From contig OY744519.1 of assembly GCA_963556195.1 (NCBI GenBank), positions 112,886,081-112,950,080 on the forward strand: 64,000 nt of DNA. The letters are read 5' to 3'. This DNA is from Sepiola atlantica. Its lineage: Eukaryota > Mollusca > Cephalopoda > Sepiida > Sepiolidae. The notes below the pieces were generated by a model. It was not told the DNA's origin and did no database searches. It saw only the letters and a program-made list of their open reading frames with translations. The position numbers were made by a program, and so were the translations under genes. Shown piece by piece: positions 47,226 to 59,795 of this stretch; within the stretch, counting starts at the first letter, position 1, and each line of letters begins with the position of its first letter.

Positions 47226-48838
47226 AATACATTATATGAGTATATTACTGACTAGTTGCACCTGGGATACAGTGATTTCATTTTAGTTTCTAATTTTTAT
47301 TTGCTCGCATATTTTTAATTTTTAAGTAGACAACTCTTATTATATTCTTCAATTTAAAACGATTTTTATTTTTAGGCAATTATTCAAAAAGATTTCATAT
47401 TAGCACTCCTCTAAACTGGACTAAGTCATTTTAAAACTAAATTGTAGCGAAAAACATTATTATATTGCCAATAACATGGTAAAACAATAAATAAAAAAAA
47501 TAAAAAAATGGCTAGTCAGAAGCAAAGTTTGATTTGTCAGCTTAAATGCTATTTAGGTCTGAATTTGAAAATCTGATAAGATAAATTTATATGTTAGATA
47601 TGATAACTTTATAAAAGATTTTTTCTTTTCTATGAAAAATACATCTGTTTTCGTTTGTTTAATGCCAAAAAATCAACATGTAATTGTTTGTATATAATAA
47701 AACATAATACAAGTTAGGTGTTGGGAAATTTGATAACTTTCTAAACAGTATTAGATTGAGTAGGATTGACTAGGCCAACCATGCACCGCACTTTAGTGAG
47801 ATAAACATAAAGTGTGATATCTAATGTGATAAATGACTGTAATGATCTTTAATGTTAATCGTACAGATATTTATTAATAATCCGATACCCCCATATAAGA
47901 ATATGGAATCATCACTTTTAGATATCGTTTCTTCTATTATTTTAGTCCTGAATCTGAGATAAACCTATTTTATTTGATATAGAAACTTTCACCAAACACA
48001 AAGAAAATATACTGCCGTATTCTTATTAATAATCGTTATTTTTACAAGTAGAAGAACCAACTACGGAATCATTATATTTGAGTGGTGAGTCCATATTTTG
48101 AGCTAGTTTGATACAACTTCCCAATTCTGATTCTTACATAAAGGATCAAAAGCATTGCAAAAACAATAGCTTGTAAGCTATGCATGCAACCGAATAATCG
48201 TTAACCCTGTACAAATGATGAATTTAAAAACTGTTATTTAAAGTGTGATTATTACTTTTTTACTTTAGAAACTGCCCACTTTTTTATATATTAAAAGAAT
48301 AATAGCATGTAATATTTTAGAAGATTTCTCTTAGTTAAAACACCTAAATCTACATCAACCATATAGACATAATTATATCCACATAATCTTTTATATCAGG
48401 TATTTATTAGAATAATCTAAACACTTAATGTTGATTCATATTTTCTGCTCAAAGAATTTGTCGGAGATTCAGATCAAGTTTGTGTTTTATTTTGTACATT
48501 TGGTATTCTTAATTGCGAACAAGACAGAGAACAAGAGAAAATATATTGTCTAAAAGATACGGAACTGAATGAGAACTAATTAAGATGAAATATATTGAGA
48601 TACAATGAGGTGTTGTTTGTATAGCAATGCACAGTAATATTATTCATTACTTTGCATCCTTATTTAATGCCACATTTGTGTGATTCTGCGTCGAACAATG
48701 TTAAAAGGAAATATAATTATATAAATATATATATATAGAGAGATACATTATGAATTATAAATATTCAGCATATTTTGTGTAATGAAACGTTTTTTGATAT
48801 TTTGATAGTAGAAATATAAGATTTATCAGGTACATGTA
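47226..48838. other. AT-rich region with nothing recognised
   Basis: No gene, RNA or repeat structure recognised. Confidence 0.45.
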
Positions 48839-48898
<60 letters not shown>

Positions 48899-48920
48899 GA
48901 GAGAGAGAGAGAGAGAGATA
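48839..48920. repeat. (TC)n-(TA)n-(GA)n self-complementary microsatellite
   Basis: TC repeats, then TA repeats, then ATGAGAGAGAGA on the far side make one perfect-looking hairpin of about 80 bp. Confidence 0.92.
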
Positions 48921-49328
48921 AGAATTCAGACGTCTGCGTTGGTAAGCTTTTCCGATTGTTTTTTACTTGCAATTATTTTTTTCTTCTCATATTTTTTATG
49001 TTAAACAAAGAACATTCCCTATTTATCCAGAATTAACCAGTAAATTAAGTTCGCTGTTATGTTAGCATATTTCGTAAACATTTTTTAACATTATGGAATC
49101 GACCGGAATATTAACGAATAGCTTCTCAACATGGCAGCTTCTGTTGTCGTCTCTCGTGTACATAAATTATTACGAATTTATACTTTTTAGAAGACAAACT
49201 ACACTTTTTTGCATTTTCAAAAATCCGTTAGATCATAAGAAAACCATGTTTTGCTATTTTAAAGTCGAGCCTATTTCACTGTAAATAAATCCGGTGATTG
49301 AAATAGGATTTATTCATGTTAGCCCATA

Positions 49329-49330
<2 letters not shown>

Positions 49331-49370
<40 letters not shown>
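49331..49370. repeat. (TA)n microsatellite
   Basis: TA run followed by a short AT stretch and the GC-balanced island at 49400. Confidence 0.9.
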
Positions 49371-49373
<3 letters not shown>

Positions 49374-49399
49374 TGTGGATATAAATATTAACTCTTCTT

Positions 49400-49690
49400 T
49401 TCCTTATGCGTTAATCCCGAGCTACGGCGGGGTCTGCAATGATCGATTTTTGTCCGCACTTGACACGATCACAGGCTTGGTCCGGGTGAAGGCCACTTTT
49501 ACAGAGATCTTTGTGCAGGGGTCTACCCAGCTCATTATCAGCCTTCCTCTCAGTCACTTCTCAGAGACTTTTAATGCAAAGGCAAGTTTCGCGACGGTGT
49601 CGTTGTTGACACATGTCTAGACCAGCTGAGCTGCCACTCTCCAATCTTACCCTAAATCACTGCGATTTAGCAACCCCTTCAGATGATGTC
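49400..49690. other. GC-balanced island of unknown origin
   Basis: This 290-bp stretch (for example CTACGGCGGGGTCTGCAATG and GGTCCGGGTGAAGGCC) contrasts with its AT-rich surroundings. It is open on the plus strand as part of a 108-codon frame that begins in the TA array, which makes that frame doubtful. No family was recognised. It is probably a fragment of a repeat. Confidence 0.4.
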
Positions 49691-49770
49691 GATATAAATA
49701 TAATTATTAGCTAAATAATAATCATATGCATACATAGTGCATCCTGTACATAGAAATATATAACAATATT

Positions 49771-49776
<6 letters not shown>

Positions 49777-49822
<46 letters not shown>
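49777..49822. repeat. (TA)n microsatellite
   Basis: TA run of about 46 bp. Confidence 0.95.
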
Positions 49823-49824
<2 letters not shown>

Positions 49825-50804
49825 AATCATGTATGCTTATAGAGCACAAAAGGAGCTTTTATTTTCTGATTTCATATTAATTTGTTCTAGTTTTCTCACT
49901 AGTCAATTGTTGCTATGAGGTAATTATTAAAATATATTGATAATACAATGCTTTTAGTAATGAAAAGACATTCTAGTGTTTGCACGGAAAAGACTAAAAG
50001 TACAAGAATTGTATTCTATTTCAGCAGGAATATTGTAGTAACTCGGGTGAACTTAAGCGGTTGGAGAGAATGTGTACCTACTAGAAATCTAGTTAGCATT
50101 ACTTCTGCCAATTGTTAAATATATTTAATATGTGAATGCCATTATTAAAACTATACTATTTAACTTAGCTTGCTTACTTACTTTTGACTATAAGGATTAC
50201 AAGTCTCAGTGATCTACTTCAATAATTACTTGATAACAGAAAAAAAACTATGGAAAAAGTAGGATGGTGTGTGATGAGCCAAATAAATACCGTCGCATAC
50301 ATTTTAAACCAAAAGTTATGTTGCATTCTAACCATTGGCATACAATTCAAAGAAATCACAAAAGATGTTCGAAAATTGATCAATCTGGTTTATATAATAA
50401 CCATCAGATATTCTCAAATGGCTTTTAAAGGAATTTAATTTTTTTCAGACTCCCTTGACACATAATACTTTAAAACATTTAAAAGATAAACGCATTTCCA
50501 TTTATTGCATTTCTCCTTTTTTTGTTAAAGAATTGTGCAGAATGTTGCAGAAAACTATTTTTTCAAAGTAGAGAACATCAAAAGTCGAACATATTGTAAA
50601 AAACATAAATTTTATGAAGATTTAATTAGTCTAATTTTCCATCTCAGTTTGAAATTAAAAAAATATGTATTTCCATCTAAATTTCAGAGAGAAGTAATTC
50701 TAAGTATTATAGACTTTATTTCTTCTTGTATCCAAAACATTAGAAATAACTGTTCCCTGTTGTTTATTTTATTTAATGACACGATTTTGAAAGTGGATAT
50801 ATTG
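49823..50804. other. AT-rich region with nothing recognised
   Basis: A 123-codon frame from 50535 runs into the TA array of the duplicated unit and shows no family features. Confidence 0.4.
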
Positions 50805-50981
50805 TATGTAATAAGAAGTGCTGATATATATATATATATACACACTCTATTTCTCTGTTACTACCACCCACCGCACACAACTACATTACACCAAAGAAGT
50901 ACCTAGGAAGCGGCCGAAAATTCTGTGTATTTTTAAGACACTTTTTAAAAAGAGATCTTTACTCATATGTAATAAGAAGTG

Positions 50982-51025
<44 letters not shown>

Positions 51026-51153
51026 CACACTCTATTTCTCTGTTACTACCACCCACCGCACACAACTACATTACATCAAAGAAGTTCCTAGGAAGCGGCC
51101 GAAAATTCTGTGTATTTTTAAGACACTTTTTAAAAAGAGATCTTTACTCATAT
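50805..51153 (+). repeat. Tandem duplication of a (TA)n-containing unit
   Basis: Unit 1 at 50805-50965 and unit 2 at 50966-51153 share TATGTAATAAGAAGTGCTGA, CTGTTACTACCACCCACCGC, TAGGAAGCGGCCGAAAATTC and AGAGATCTTTACTCATAT. They differ at a few bases and in the length of the internal TA tract (longer in unit 2). Confidence 0.95.
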
Positions 51154-51217
51154 ACGTCGACAAATTAGGAATAAAATAAAATATATATGAACATTTATAT
51201 ATTTTTCACATAAATTT

Positions 51218-51259
<42 letters not shown>

Positions 51260-51448
51260 TATGTATTACAGAACATCAGAAAAACATCGGTACCGTCGGT
51301 TTCAAATCCAAAGGGAATCTATAGTTGGTCTCCTGTGCCGGACTCTCTTCAGCCTCTGTTGAGAGTCAGGCATAGGAGACCAACTATAGACCCCCTTTGG
51401 ATTTGAAACCGACGGTACCGATGTTTTTCTGATGTTCTGTAATACATA
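51260..51448. repeat. 189-bp hairpin, 88-bp arms
   Basis: Arms 51260-51347 and 51361-51448 pair with about four mismatches and no indels, around a 13-base loop. Arm text includes CGGTACCGTCGGTTTCAAAT and CTATAGTTGGTCTCCT. The left side adjoins (TA)n-(GA)n at 51220-51259. Confidence 0.93.
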
Positions 51449-51518
51449 TAAAAATATTACGCTCTTATTTTTGAATTTTTCTTCCTAATCGAGCACTCTG
51501 CTGAGGTTCTCTCTCACT

Positions 51519-51523
<5 letters not shown>

Positions 51524-51580
<57 letters not shown>
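51524..51580. repeat. (TA)n microsatellite
   Basis: TA run of about 57 bp. Confidence 0.95.
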
Positions 51581-51589
51581 TAGAATATA

Positions 51590-53174
51590 TGTTACTCATT
51601 CAGTCATCCATTGAGCTCGGTTAGATTGTTTGGAGCAGGAAAAATGTGACCAGCAATAAACCAACCGCCTCCCTAATGAGGAGGTAAGCTTGGGAGGATG
51701 ACCTCCTTGGACCGAACTGAACCGTACCTATTTCAGAGAAAATGGTTGTAACTCTTACGAATCCAACCCTAGAATCAGAATGTATCAAGCCGTAAGAAAG
51801 CTCTTTATTTACATGCCTCCCACGTCAGGGAAATGTGACACAAGGTCACTCTAATATCAGGAAAATCAGCTCCTCTTAGGGCGCACTCTAGAAGAATACA
51901 ACAATAGTCAACGAAACCTCAGCATTCCCGATTATTTGTAAGCTCTCAACACTATAACAATATCATTATTTAAGGGACCAATCTGCTGTCATTTTTACTT
52001 CTACAGATTTAGAATTTCCAAAAATAAGACATCGTTCAGCTCAATTTTCAGCAACAACAACAACAACATTGAAGTAGTCTCACATTTTAGATGCTGTTAT
52101 TTTCGCATTTATTTGAGCTTTTAAATGGTGTCATGTATCTTTTAAACTCTCCCTCGAGGGAAAACACTAACAAAACTTAAAACGAGAAGACAAGTTTGTT
52201 TTTTGAGAACTGTTTATCGTTTAATGTCTTCATTTCCTCCAAACTAAATCCATAAAACCACCACTTATTTGTTGCCTTCTCCATCACCAATGACAAACCA
52301 ACCCAGCACACTCATTTTCAAGACTTGCCTAATGTTAAAGCTCTCAGCTTATAGCACAAATACCAAAACACTGTTATCTATTGTGTTGTGCGTTTTTTTT
52401 TTCTATTTTTCTTATATTTTCTACATTTGTTTTGCTTTTCAAAAAATACATTTCTACATTGCTTTGATGTTATTACCTCGACCAGCCATTTACTAGGTGG
52501 GTGGCACTCTCACACTCGACGATGATACCGAATCAGAAATTCAATTGAAGAATATTGTCATCTCTGATCTTTCAATAAAGTCTTTAATTTTTCTCTATTT
52601 CTTTAATTTCACTAAACGTCTTTTGTTTAATAGAAAGAAAAGACATTTAGTCTTGACTGCCAGTATAGACTGGTGTGGTTCCAGGTATTCAATTGCTTCC
52701 CACCGCAGCAATATGTGACACAAGGTCGGAAAGTGAGGGAAGAGTCAAGCCAGCGCCCCTAAAGAAGGAACACTCTGGCCTAGCAAAAATAGCCTGGGCA
52801 GTCCCGTCGCCATTCCCCAGTCAGGGCGCTCCAAGCAGTAAGTGATGAACTTACTCCACCCCAAAGAGGGGGAGACAAGGCCTGGGAGAGTGCACCTCCT
52901 AGGACAACCCAGGACAGTATACCTCAGCCCGGCAGATAAAAGGCCACCGAAATGGCCCAGTTCCTGCCGGACTGATTGTCGAGAACGAATCCTCGACTGG
53001 TATTACCTCATCCCGACGTCTTCAATTCTGAAGGCTAAATATTCAATCCTCAGTGCAGGTGATACTAAGAATACAATTTGTGACTTACTTAAGACTTCTA
53101 TCCGGTCATGGCTGACGGAACGAGAGCATTCTACCCTCGTGAATTGAATAAACAGTTCTGTTCGAAATTCCGTA
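51590..53174. other. Mixed region with GC-rich repeat islands
   Basis: Islands at 51640-51900 and 52670-53110 share GTGACACAAGGTC and a (G)AGG..GACCTCCT(T/A)GGAC-like block, so they seem to be copies of one repeat, the second leading into family A. A frame at 52842-53147 crosses the island but has no recognised motif. The part between the islands is AT-rich and unremarkable. Confidence 0.4.
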
Positions 53175-53280
53175 CAGATTCCCGAGTTCAACAAGATACA
53201 CCTGAAGAAGATCGGAGGTTACGTCGGCAGAAACGTTGTGAGAATAACACTCAAGATGAGAAAAGTATTCCAGAAAATAT
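53175..53280 (+). repeat. Family A repeat, plus-strand copy
   Basis: CAGATTCCCGAGTTCAACAA, CACCTGAAGAAGATCGG, GAAACGTTGTGAGAATAACA and AAGATGAGAAAAGTA match 37510-37650. A CTGAAGA..GAAACG hammerhead-like core lies at 53202-53238 with a weakened helix. A (TA)n array at 53290-53329 follows. Confidence 0.75.
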
Positions 53281-53288
53281 AAATCCTG

Positions 53289-53329
<41 letters not shown>

Positions 53330-53330
<1 letters not shown>

Positions 53331-54150
53331 CTTATATTTTTCTGCTGTCAAAATTTCACTGTCTTTCACGTAGTCTCAAAAGAGTGTACTTGTGTCTAGT
53401 CAATAGCAGGAAAATGTAACAACTGAACTGCGAAACGGTTTCAATAATATTAATAACCAAGTATCATTTCATAATTAGTCTTTGATTGTATTGCCTTTTA
53501 TCTCCACACCCACTCAAAATCAAGGAAGAACTGACGCCAAAGTGTGTCTTGCACAGTGCTATGAACATCTTTAAATTAACTAATTTCTTTATAGCTAATT
53601 CAACTCCACTCCAAGCGCTTGATGTTCAAAGTTTAAAGGGGTTTTTTTCACACTTTTTGCCCACCTTTTGTAAGATCGGCTGCCAATGCTTATGAATCAG
53701 ACAAAAAGCTACCATATAAAAAAAATTGAGAAACAGTTTTTACATTTTACTCTTAATTTAATTACTAATGATGTTTGTCAGTATTTCCGTTGAAAAAAAT
53801 GTTTCATTTAATTTTTAAACATTTTTCGGTACCTTGTAAACCAATTGCATTCATTCAAAGCGAATTTATGCAAGTTTCATTGTTTTTTTGTTTTTTTGTT
53901 TTTTTATACAAATAAAATTAATTTACATTGTATTTTGATGTTATTATGATCTATAGATTTTTATTTTACAGGTAGTTTAAAAACAATAAATATTTATCAT
54001 TTTAGCATTAGTACCAGCAATCAAAATTTAAGTTTAAAAAAAATAAAAGAATCGTTTTTGATACCGGAAATTAGGCTAAAATGTTTCTAATTCCGGTACC
54101 CATAAAGTTCTGATTTGTTCGATTCCTGATTCTGATTAATCTTCCCAACA

Positions 54151-54154
<4 letters not shown>
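53330..54154. other. AT-rich region with nothing recognised
   Basis: No gene or repeat recognised. Confidence 0.4.
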
Positions 54155-54220
<66 letters not shown>

Positions 54221-54285
54221 GTAAAAACCCCTACGCTATGAACTTTTGATCATAGCCTAGGAGTGTCTATAACGTAGGATAAATT
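54155..54285. mobile_element. (TA)n array and possible DNA-transposon terminus
   Basis: After the TA array (54155-54210) and ACACACAC, the text CAGTAAAAACCCCTACGCTA, with TATAACGTAGGATA about 45 bases later, resembles the terminal motif of pogo/Tigger-type elements (CAGTAAAACC followed by TATAACG). The opposite end was not found. Confidence 0.3.
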
Positions 54286-55288
54286 AGATGACCTTGAAAT
54301 TGTTCTTCATTAAGATATGTAACATGAGTATAGTTTTGGCCAACTATAGTAATATTTTATGAGGATAATTAAAGAATCTATGTGTAAACAAAATAGATTT
54401 ATTAGGAAAATTACTGTTAATAGGGACTATATAATTTTTTTCTAACAACATTTTAAGTAAGCAGAAAAATATAAAACTAAGATGTCTTCAGAGCTCTTCT
54501 GAAACCATCTTATTCAGGACCCAAGCAGGGTCAACAACTCCCTTTTTTCAAGCCCTGGCATTTTTGGTAAGTAGCGCCGTCTCTTGATCTTAGTAAATTA
54601 CTATCTATTATCTTATCTAAACAATTGATGTTTTTTGTTCTTCATGCTTCTAAGCTCTTAGGCAGCGATAATGAAGTGGATATTGTTGTAGGGCTCTTGA
54701 CCCAGCATGACATGGTAAAGTCCTTTCGTGTCCATAGAATCACTTTCATGAGAGAAGTTGGCAACCTTCATGTGGTCCTGCTCAACAAGTACCTAGATTA
54801 TCCTGGAAACTAAGACCAGTTAAACAGAATTACATAAATCAAAATATTGTAACCTGCTGATACATGTGTATTGCATTAGCGCCTGTGATGTGATCCCCTA
54901 AATGTCTATGCATTTACAAATATATCACCACCTTTCCGCTCTTATTTCCATCCCCTTTTAATACACGGAAGGAACATATCAAGTATTTGCCAGAATAAAC
55001 CGCTGCCATGATTTGATACTCGAATAATTAAAAGCACTTTTTTTATTTTAGAGAATATTCTTAGATCTCTGCATGGAATCATATTTCTATGAATAATTAA
55101 TCTATCTATTTTGAAAATGTAAATGTCTGCAATTATTTTTTTATGGCATTGCTTGATGTACAATTTAATTAATATAATTAATAATATAGTTTCCTGCTAT
55201 TTAGATGTTTGTAAAGCCTGCTATGTTTCTTTAGTATCAATAATTGGGCTTGCTTAATTTTAATGATTTCAGTTTATATATATATATA
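54286..55288. other. AT-rich region with nothing recognised
   Basis: A 62-codon frame at 54625-54813 (containing DIVVGLLTQHDMVKSF) is not assignable to a family by eye. Confidence 0.35.
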
Positions 55289-55420
55289 TATATATATAAA
55301 GTTAGGTATGTTTATATATTTGTATGTACAGGTTTTCGTCCGAAACTAGTTAATAGATCATTATGAACTTTGGAAACACAGCTGCTGAGCATAAGGGTGG
55401 GTAATATGGGTTATATTCAG
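55289..55420 (+). repeat. Dispersed repeat family F, diverged copy
   Basis: AAAGTTAGGTATGTTTATAT, GAAACTAGTTAATAGATCAT and GCTGAGCATAAGGGTGGGTA correspond to modules at 6600-6725. Confidence 0.55.
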
Positions 55421-55799
55421 TTTAATTTAGTTTTAAGCGAGGAGAACAAAGAGGAGGTGGAAGCAATTCTTGAAAATTTAGAACCTCTAATTTTTGTGAA
55501 AATTTAACAATAGGTATTAAACATCACCTTTTTTATGGAAATCGCTCCAGACAAGGCATGAAGCCAATTGATGTAAGAAGCTAAAATATATACGACTTCA
55601 AGGTCAAAAACTAACCAACGATAAGTGTTATATGGATAGATTCTAACCCAGAAAACAGCAATTCTTCCTTCTTTGTCAAAACTATCGCTCTGTCATGAGG
55701 ACTGAAAGAAAAACTAAGGGAAGCGAGAGTTACGAGGCTGTCATAAGTAAACCCACAGTCCACTTACTAGTCTCCTTAAATAATTAATAAATATTTCTC

Positions 55800-55975
55800 A
55801 AATTTCAGTTTCTTTGAAGTATCATTGAAAATGTTTGGGATTTGATATCCAGGGAAGTCTATATAAATGGACGTTGATTCCAAACAGTGAAAGCCATCCA
55901 CTCAGAAAAAAAAAGATTTTCAACCAGCTTTTTGCAAACACTTACAGCTAATTTCACAGGGTTCCTATTTTCCCT
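55800..55975 (+). pseudogene. Tc1-like transposase C-terminal scrap
   Basis: From 55824 the frame reads IENVWDLISREVYINGR, stop, FQTVKAIHSEKK and further text. IENVWDLI is the block holding the third catalytic Glu in Tc1-type transposases. The comparable block of the 22-kb copy reads SIIKRDVYANGR. The upstream catalytic parts are not visible, and a stop follows NGR. Confidence 0.7.
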
Positions 55976-56039
55976 ACAACCCATTCAATTTTATACATCA
56001 GTAAATATTGTCATAACGAGGTCTCTAAGTACATATATA

Positions 56040-56540
56040 TTTTATTAGCAGCAGTACCCATGGCTTTGTTCGGAAGATACCAACGACGACAATAAACATA
56101 TTAACCACCAATTGACTTAAAAATGTACTATTAACATTCACCATGAAAGGAAATCCTGAGAAATACCATTTCCGTTGGTTCTTATGACAAAAAACATATA
56201 ATTTGGTGACAATTTTCGCTTGGATCCATCAATAATAAATCAGTCATATCATCACCGCTAATTAAAAAACGACTCTCATACATAGTTTCCAAAAGAAAAA
56301 GAATATGTCATAGCAACTACAACAGAGCTGGTTTCTAGTTAAGAGTTTTGGTTTCGTATATGCTCTATCTAAACTATAATACGATTTCTCTTAAATTATA
56401 ATAGAAATTGTTTTTAATCCTTTAGAACCAGGCTAAAACATCAGCAGGAACGTGCTGATTCCAAATATGTCATTGGTTTTGCTTAGAGATCAACCATGGG
56501 GTGACACACACACACACACATCTTTGCTTTATATTAGGTA
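56040..56540 (+). repeat. Retroposon-like repeat with AGCAGCAGTACCC start and TTTATATTAG tail
   Basis: The left end AGCAGCAGTACCCATGGCTT and the right end with (AC)n and CTTTGCTTTATATTAGGTA frame about 500 bp without coding content. The start and tail resemble those of family B, suggesting a related but distinct family. Confidence 0.5.
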
Positions 56541-56970
56541 TTGCTATCAACATTGAAACCGTGAAACCAATACGGAAGTAAAAGTTCTGATTAAATAATT
56601 TTCTAAGATAAAGTCTGTATTAATTTCTCAAGAAATATTTCAGAATAACATTGAAAAAATCTCAAGGGGTTTCATTTGGCAGTGAAGCTACAACAGATTC
56701 AGTTAGTTTTTTTATCCTTTTAGATAGCTTAGTATTACTTACGATTCTCTAGGGGTGAAATATTAGAGAAATAGTTCAGCTCATGCGAAAAGCCTTGGAA
56801 ATGCATACAGATTCAAGTGATATTGTACCAAAAATCAGGTTTTGTTTTATTTTGTTTACAAGTTTTTTCATCAACAATTTCCTTCTATTAATACTAAAAA
56901 CAAATTAGTGCACTTTATTTTTCACATCATGTATGTATATAAATTTAAATATTATATATATATATATATA

Positions 56971-57104
56971 TATGATAATTTTATTTATACAGACATGTAC
57001 AAAATCTGCGACACTGGCATGTCGATGTTATCGATCAACAGTTACTATAAACTGAGATCTCATCAGGCAGAGTTAGAATCCGATCTTAACCTCAGATCAT
57101 ATTT
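56971..57104 (+). repeat. Single arm of the 4655-4930 foldback family
   Basis: The stretch matches the 4.7-kb foldback arm over about 134 bp, including GCGACACTGGCATGTCGATG and GCAGAGTTAGAATCCGATCT. It stops at ATCATATTT exactly where the other copy turns back on itself. A (TA)n array precedes it, as at the other locus. Confidence 0.9.
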
Positions 57105-59535
57105 GGAGAGAATGAAGTGGAGGGATAGAGAAAGAGAAGAAGAAGGAAAGGAATTTAACATTTCAAAAATTAAAGCCGTTAAAAAATTAAAAATTAAAAA
57201 TTAAAAAATCTAAGAAACAAAAACAGAAAACAAAAAATCTAAAATCTAGAATCTGAAACAAACAGGGCAAATAAATAAATAAATAAATAAATAAATAAAA
57301 ATATAAGGTGGAAAGAGGAACAAATAATGATGAGGGGGGAGGTGGTGGGAAGGTAGGCACATAGAGGAAAAGAATGGGCGTCTGTTGATTCAGATCGAGA
57401 GGGAAGGAGGGGTGGTAGACATGCACGAATCAAGTGTCAAAAAAAACAGTATATATATATATAATTCTAGAAAAATATTCATCCATTGGCTCAGGTTAGA
57501 TTGTATCAGTAAAAGTGAGTTTACAAAGCAAATTAAATATAAAATGTAACATTACAAACTGCAAAATAAGTCACTTTATGTTTGCTATCGCTCTTTCCCT
57601 CTCAACAAGCTACGAGTCAAATAGTATTACTATTTATGGTCCTTTTTATTTTTAATGGACTCTTCCAATATTTTAATCTTTTCTTTTCTACCTTCGTATT
57701 TCCTACTCTCTCTATATATATCTTTTTCTTTTGCTGTTCTTTTCTTTTCTTACGAGGTTACACACACGGTATTGCATGGAAATGAATGAGAAACTCATAT
57801 GACCATTTTAATTCTTATTATAGGCCTGTGTTTTCAATTACTTCCCCGGATAGAGAGGCATGAAACCACAAATATAGTATACACTTTTATGTTCGTGTAT
57901 TTCCTTTCTTATTTTTTTATTTTTTCATAGGGTAGGGACTAGTCTGTTGGCTATGACTTCTCTTTGGATGTGTTTGAGCTACAGCCCTTTTAAACTTTGG
58001 TTTGGCATTGCTACCATATATTTTGTAAAAATGTTGGTTATAATTTATTGATTCGAGCATTGAAGATGAGAGAAAATGCCATGTTTTGTTTTTAAGAAAT
58101 ATAAAAAGAGCTAACGCAAAAGCGAAACTGCATCATTCAAGTTATCTTAATGAATGATTATATCCTGAAAAGTTTTTGCCTTTGATCAAATCAATTTGAA
58201 CATTATAGCATGTGGAACCTAATAGCATACATAATCGAACTATTCAAATTATAGGCAGAAAATAATTTTGATCTTAATAAATTTAATGTAAGAGTAACAT
58301 TTTTACTATAATCGAAGTTATATATGAATGGTATAGAGTTAATTAATAATGGTTATTTTATTCATGTACCAGTGTAATTAAATATAATGATTGATGCTAT
58401 TCGACGCCATGTTCTTTTAAGGATTTACTGAGTCATGTTCTGTTGTTATTAAAACTGACTATTTTTCTCATCTTCAATATTTTAATAGCTCTATTTCCAT
58501 GTTAATATTTCTTTGCTTAAAATTCATGAAAGATAAATAATTTCCTTATTGAGAAATCTTCTCGACAGATTTATATTCCAACTGATCGCTGTGCAGACGT
58601 GTAGACCAACAGGCTGCATCAGACGTGACTTTATCAACAGCCTTAGTCTATTGATGACACCCCACACCGTGGACCATTGTGAATTGACTTGACTTTACGA
58701 GCGCCTCTATTTAAGGAAACGCGTTGGGCCTGCCAAAGCAGCAGGACATTAGGTGAAATTTCCTGATATATGCATATTGGTTTTGAAAAAGGGCATGTTA
58801 TTAATTAACTATTATTTGTTGTTTAATAAATGTTGATTTTGTTAGTTTTACAAAAGCAAATAAATTTATATTCATGTATTTTTTATCTTTTATTTAAATT
58901 TAAATTTAAAACATAATACAGAAGAAGCAATAAGATTAATTCCGTACTCTGTTACTGCAAGAAGCGTTACAGTTTGTCATATTTTCGAAGCAATATTAGT
59001 GAAGGAAAGTCTAGTCTAGTTTCTTTTGTCTTTTTTATGAAAGAGAAATGCCTACAACTTGACATTTAGAGGGTTAACATTGTTCAATATCGTCCGACAT
59101 ATCAACTGTTGCTGACCTTCTACACTGACAGTCTGGTATTGATTGGTGCTTTGGCTCATGGTGGACTCTTCATGTCAGGGCAAATAAAAAATCCATAAGG
59201 ATTTAACAGGAATCCATCAAAAGACGAAGACAATATGTCACTTGGGTTCAGACGATTATACTTGACCAAAATCAAAATAGACAGTGGTGTGTTCTCTTGC
59301 AATGCACAGATTATTATCATGGTCGATCAGAGAAGCACTGAACTTCGGAATTCCCTAGTGATAAGGCAATAAATGACCAAAGAAAGACAAGCAATAGGGT
59401 TAAGAAGCCGGCCTGGAGACAAAAGCTTTTTCTGGGAAAGATGGTAAAAGGAGAAATTGTGGCGGTACTGCAAAACTACATAGTTCCCATCAGAAAACTT
59501 CAGCTTTACTCTCACTATTTTCTTATTCAACTGCC

Positions 59536-59540
<5 letters not shown>
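57105..59540. other. AT-rich region, (AAAT)n tract, nothing coding
   Basis: An (AAAT)n run occurs at 57268-57298, followed by a purine-rich patch at 57300-57420. A GC-balanced patch at 58590-58750 (for example CTGCATCAGACGTGACTTTA) is unassigned. Confidence 0.4.

Positions 59541-59589
<49 letters not shown>
59541..59589. repeat. (TA)n microsatellite
   Basis: TA run adjoining the 3' end of the SINE. Confidence 0.95.
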
Positions 59590-59594
<5 letters not shown>

Positions 59595-59765
59595 ATTTAA
59601 TACGCACATAAAAGTAATCCATGGACACGTGTTTCTGGCTCACAGCCGTCATCAGCATGGCTATCTTACACAGAGATCGAACCCTCGATGTTGATGTCTA
59701 TAGTCCGGCGTTCTACTACTGTACCAAAACGCTGTGTAGAAATATGTGCGATTTTTATCACCCAA
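59589..59765 (-). repeat. tRNA-derived SINE, second copy
   Basis: Minus strand: TTTGGTACAGTAGTAGAACG (A box) and GAGGGTTCGATCTCTGTG (B box), then GCCATGCTGATGACGGCTGT and a CCATGGATTACTTTTATGTG tail. It matches the SINE at 36228-36420 throughout, including the non-tRNA body. Confidence 0.85.
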
Positions 59766-59795
59766 ATATACGATGTATTTTTATGTAATTATTTT

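Noticed and set aside
54625..54813. Possible small gene of 62 codons
   Set aside because: It has no recognisable motif and no supporting neighbours. Its length is within chance expectation.
56971..57204. Host exon (120-codon frame through CDTGMSMLSINSYYKLRS)
   Set aside because: The readable part is the single arm of the 4.7-kb foldback repeat and begins in a TA array.
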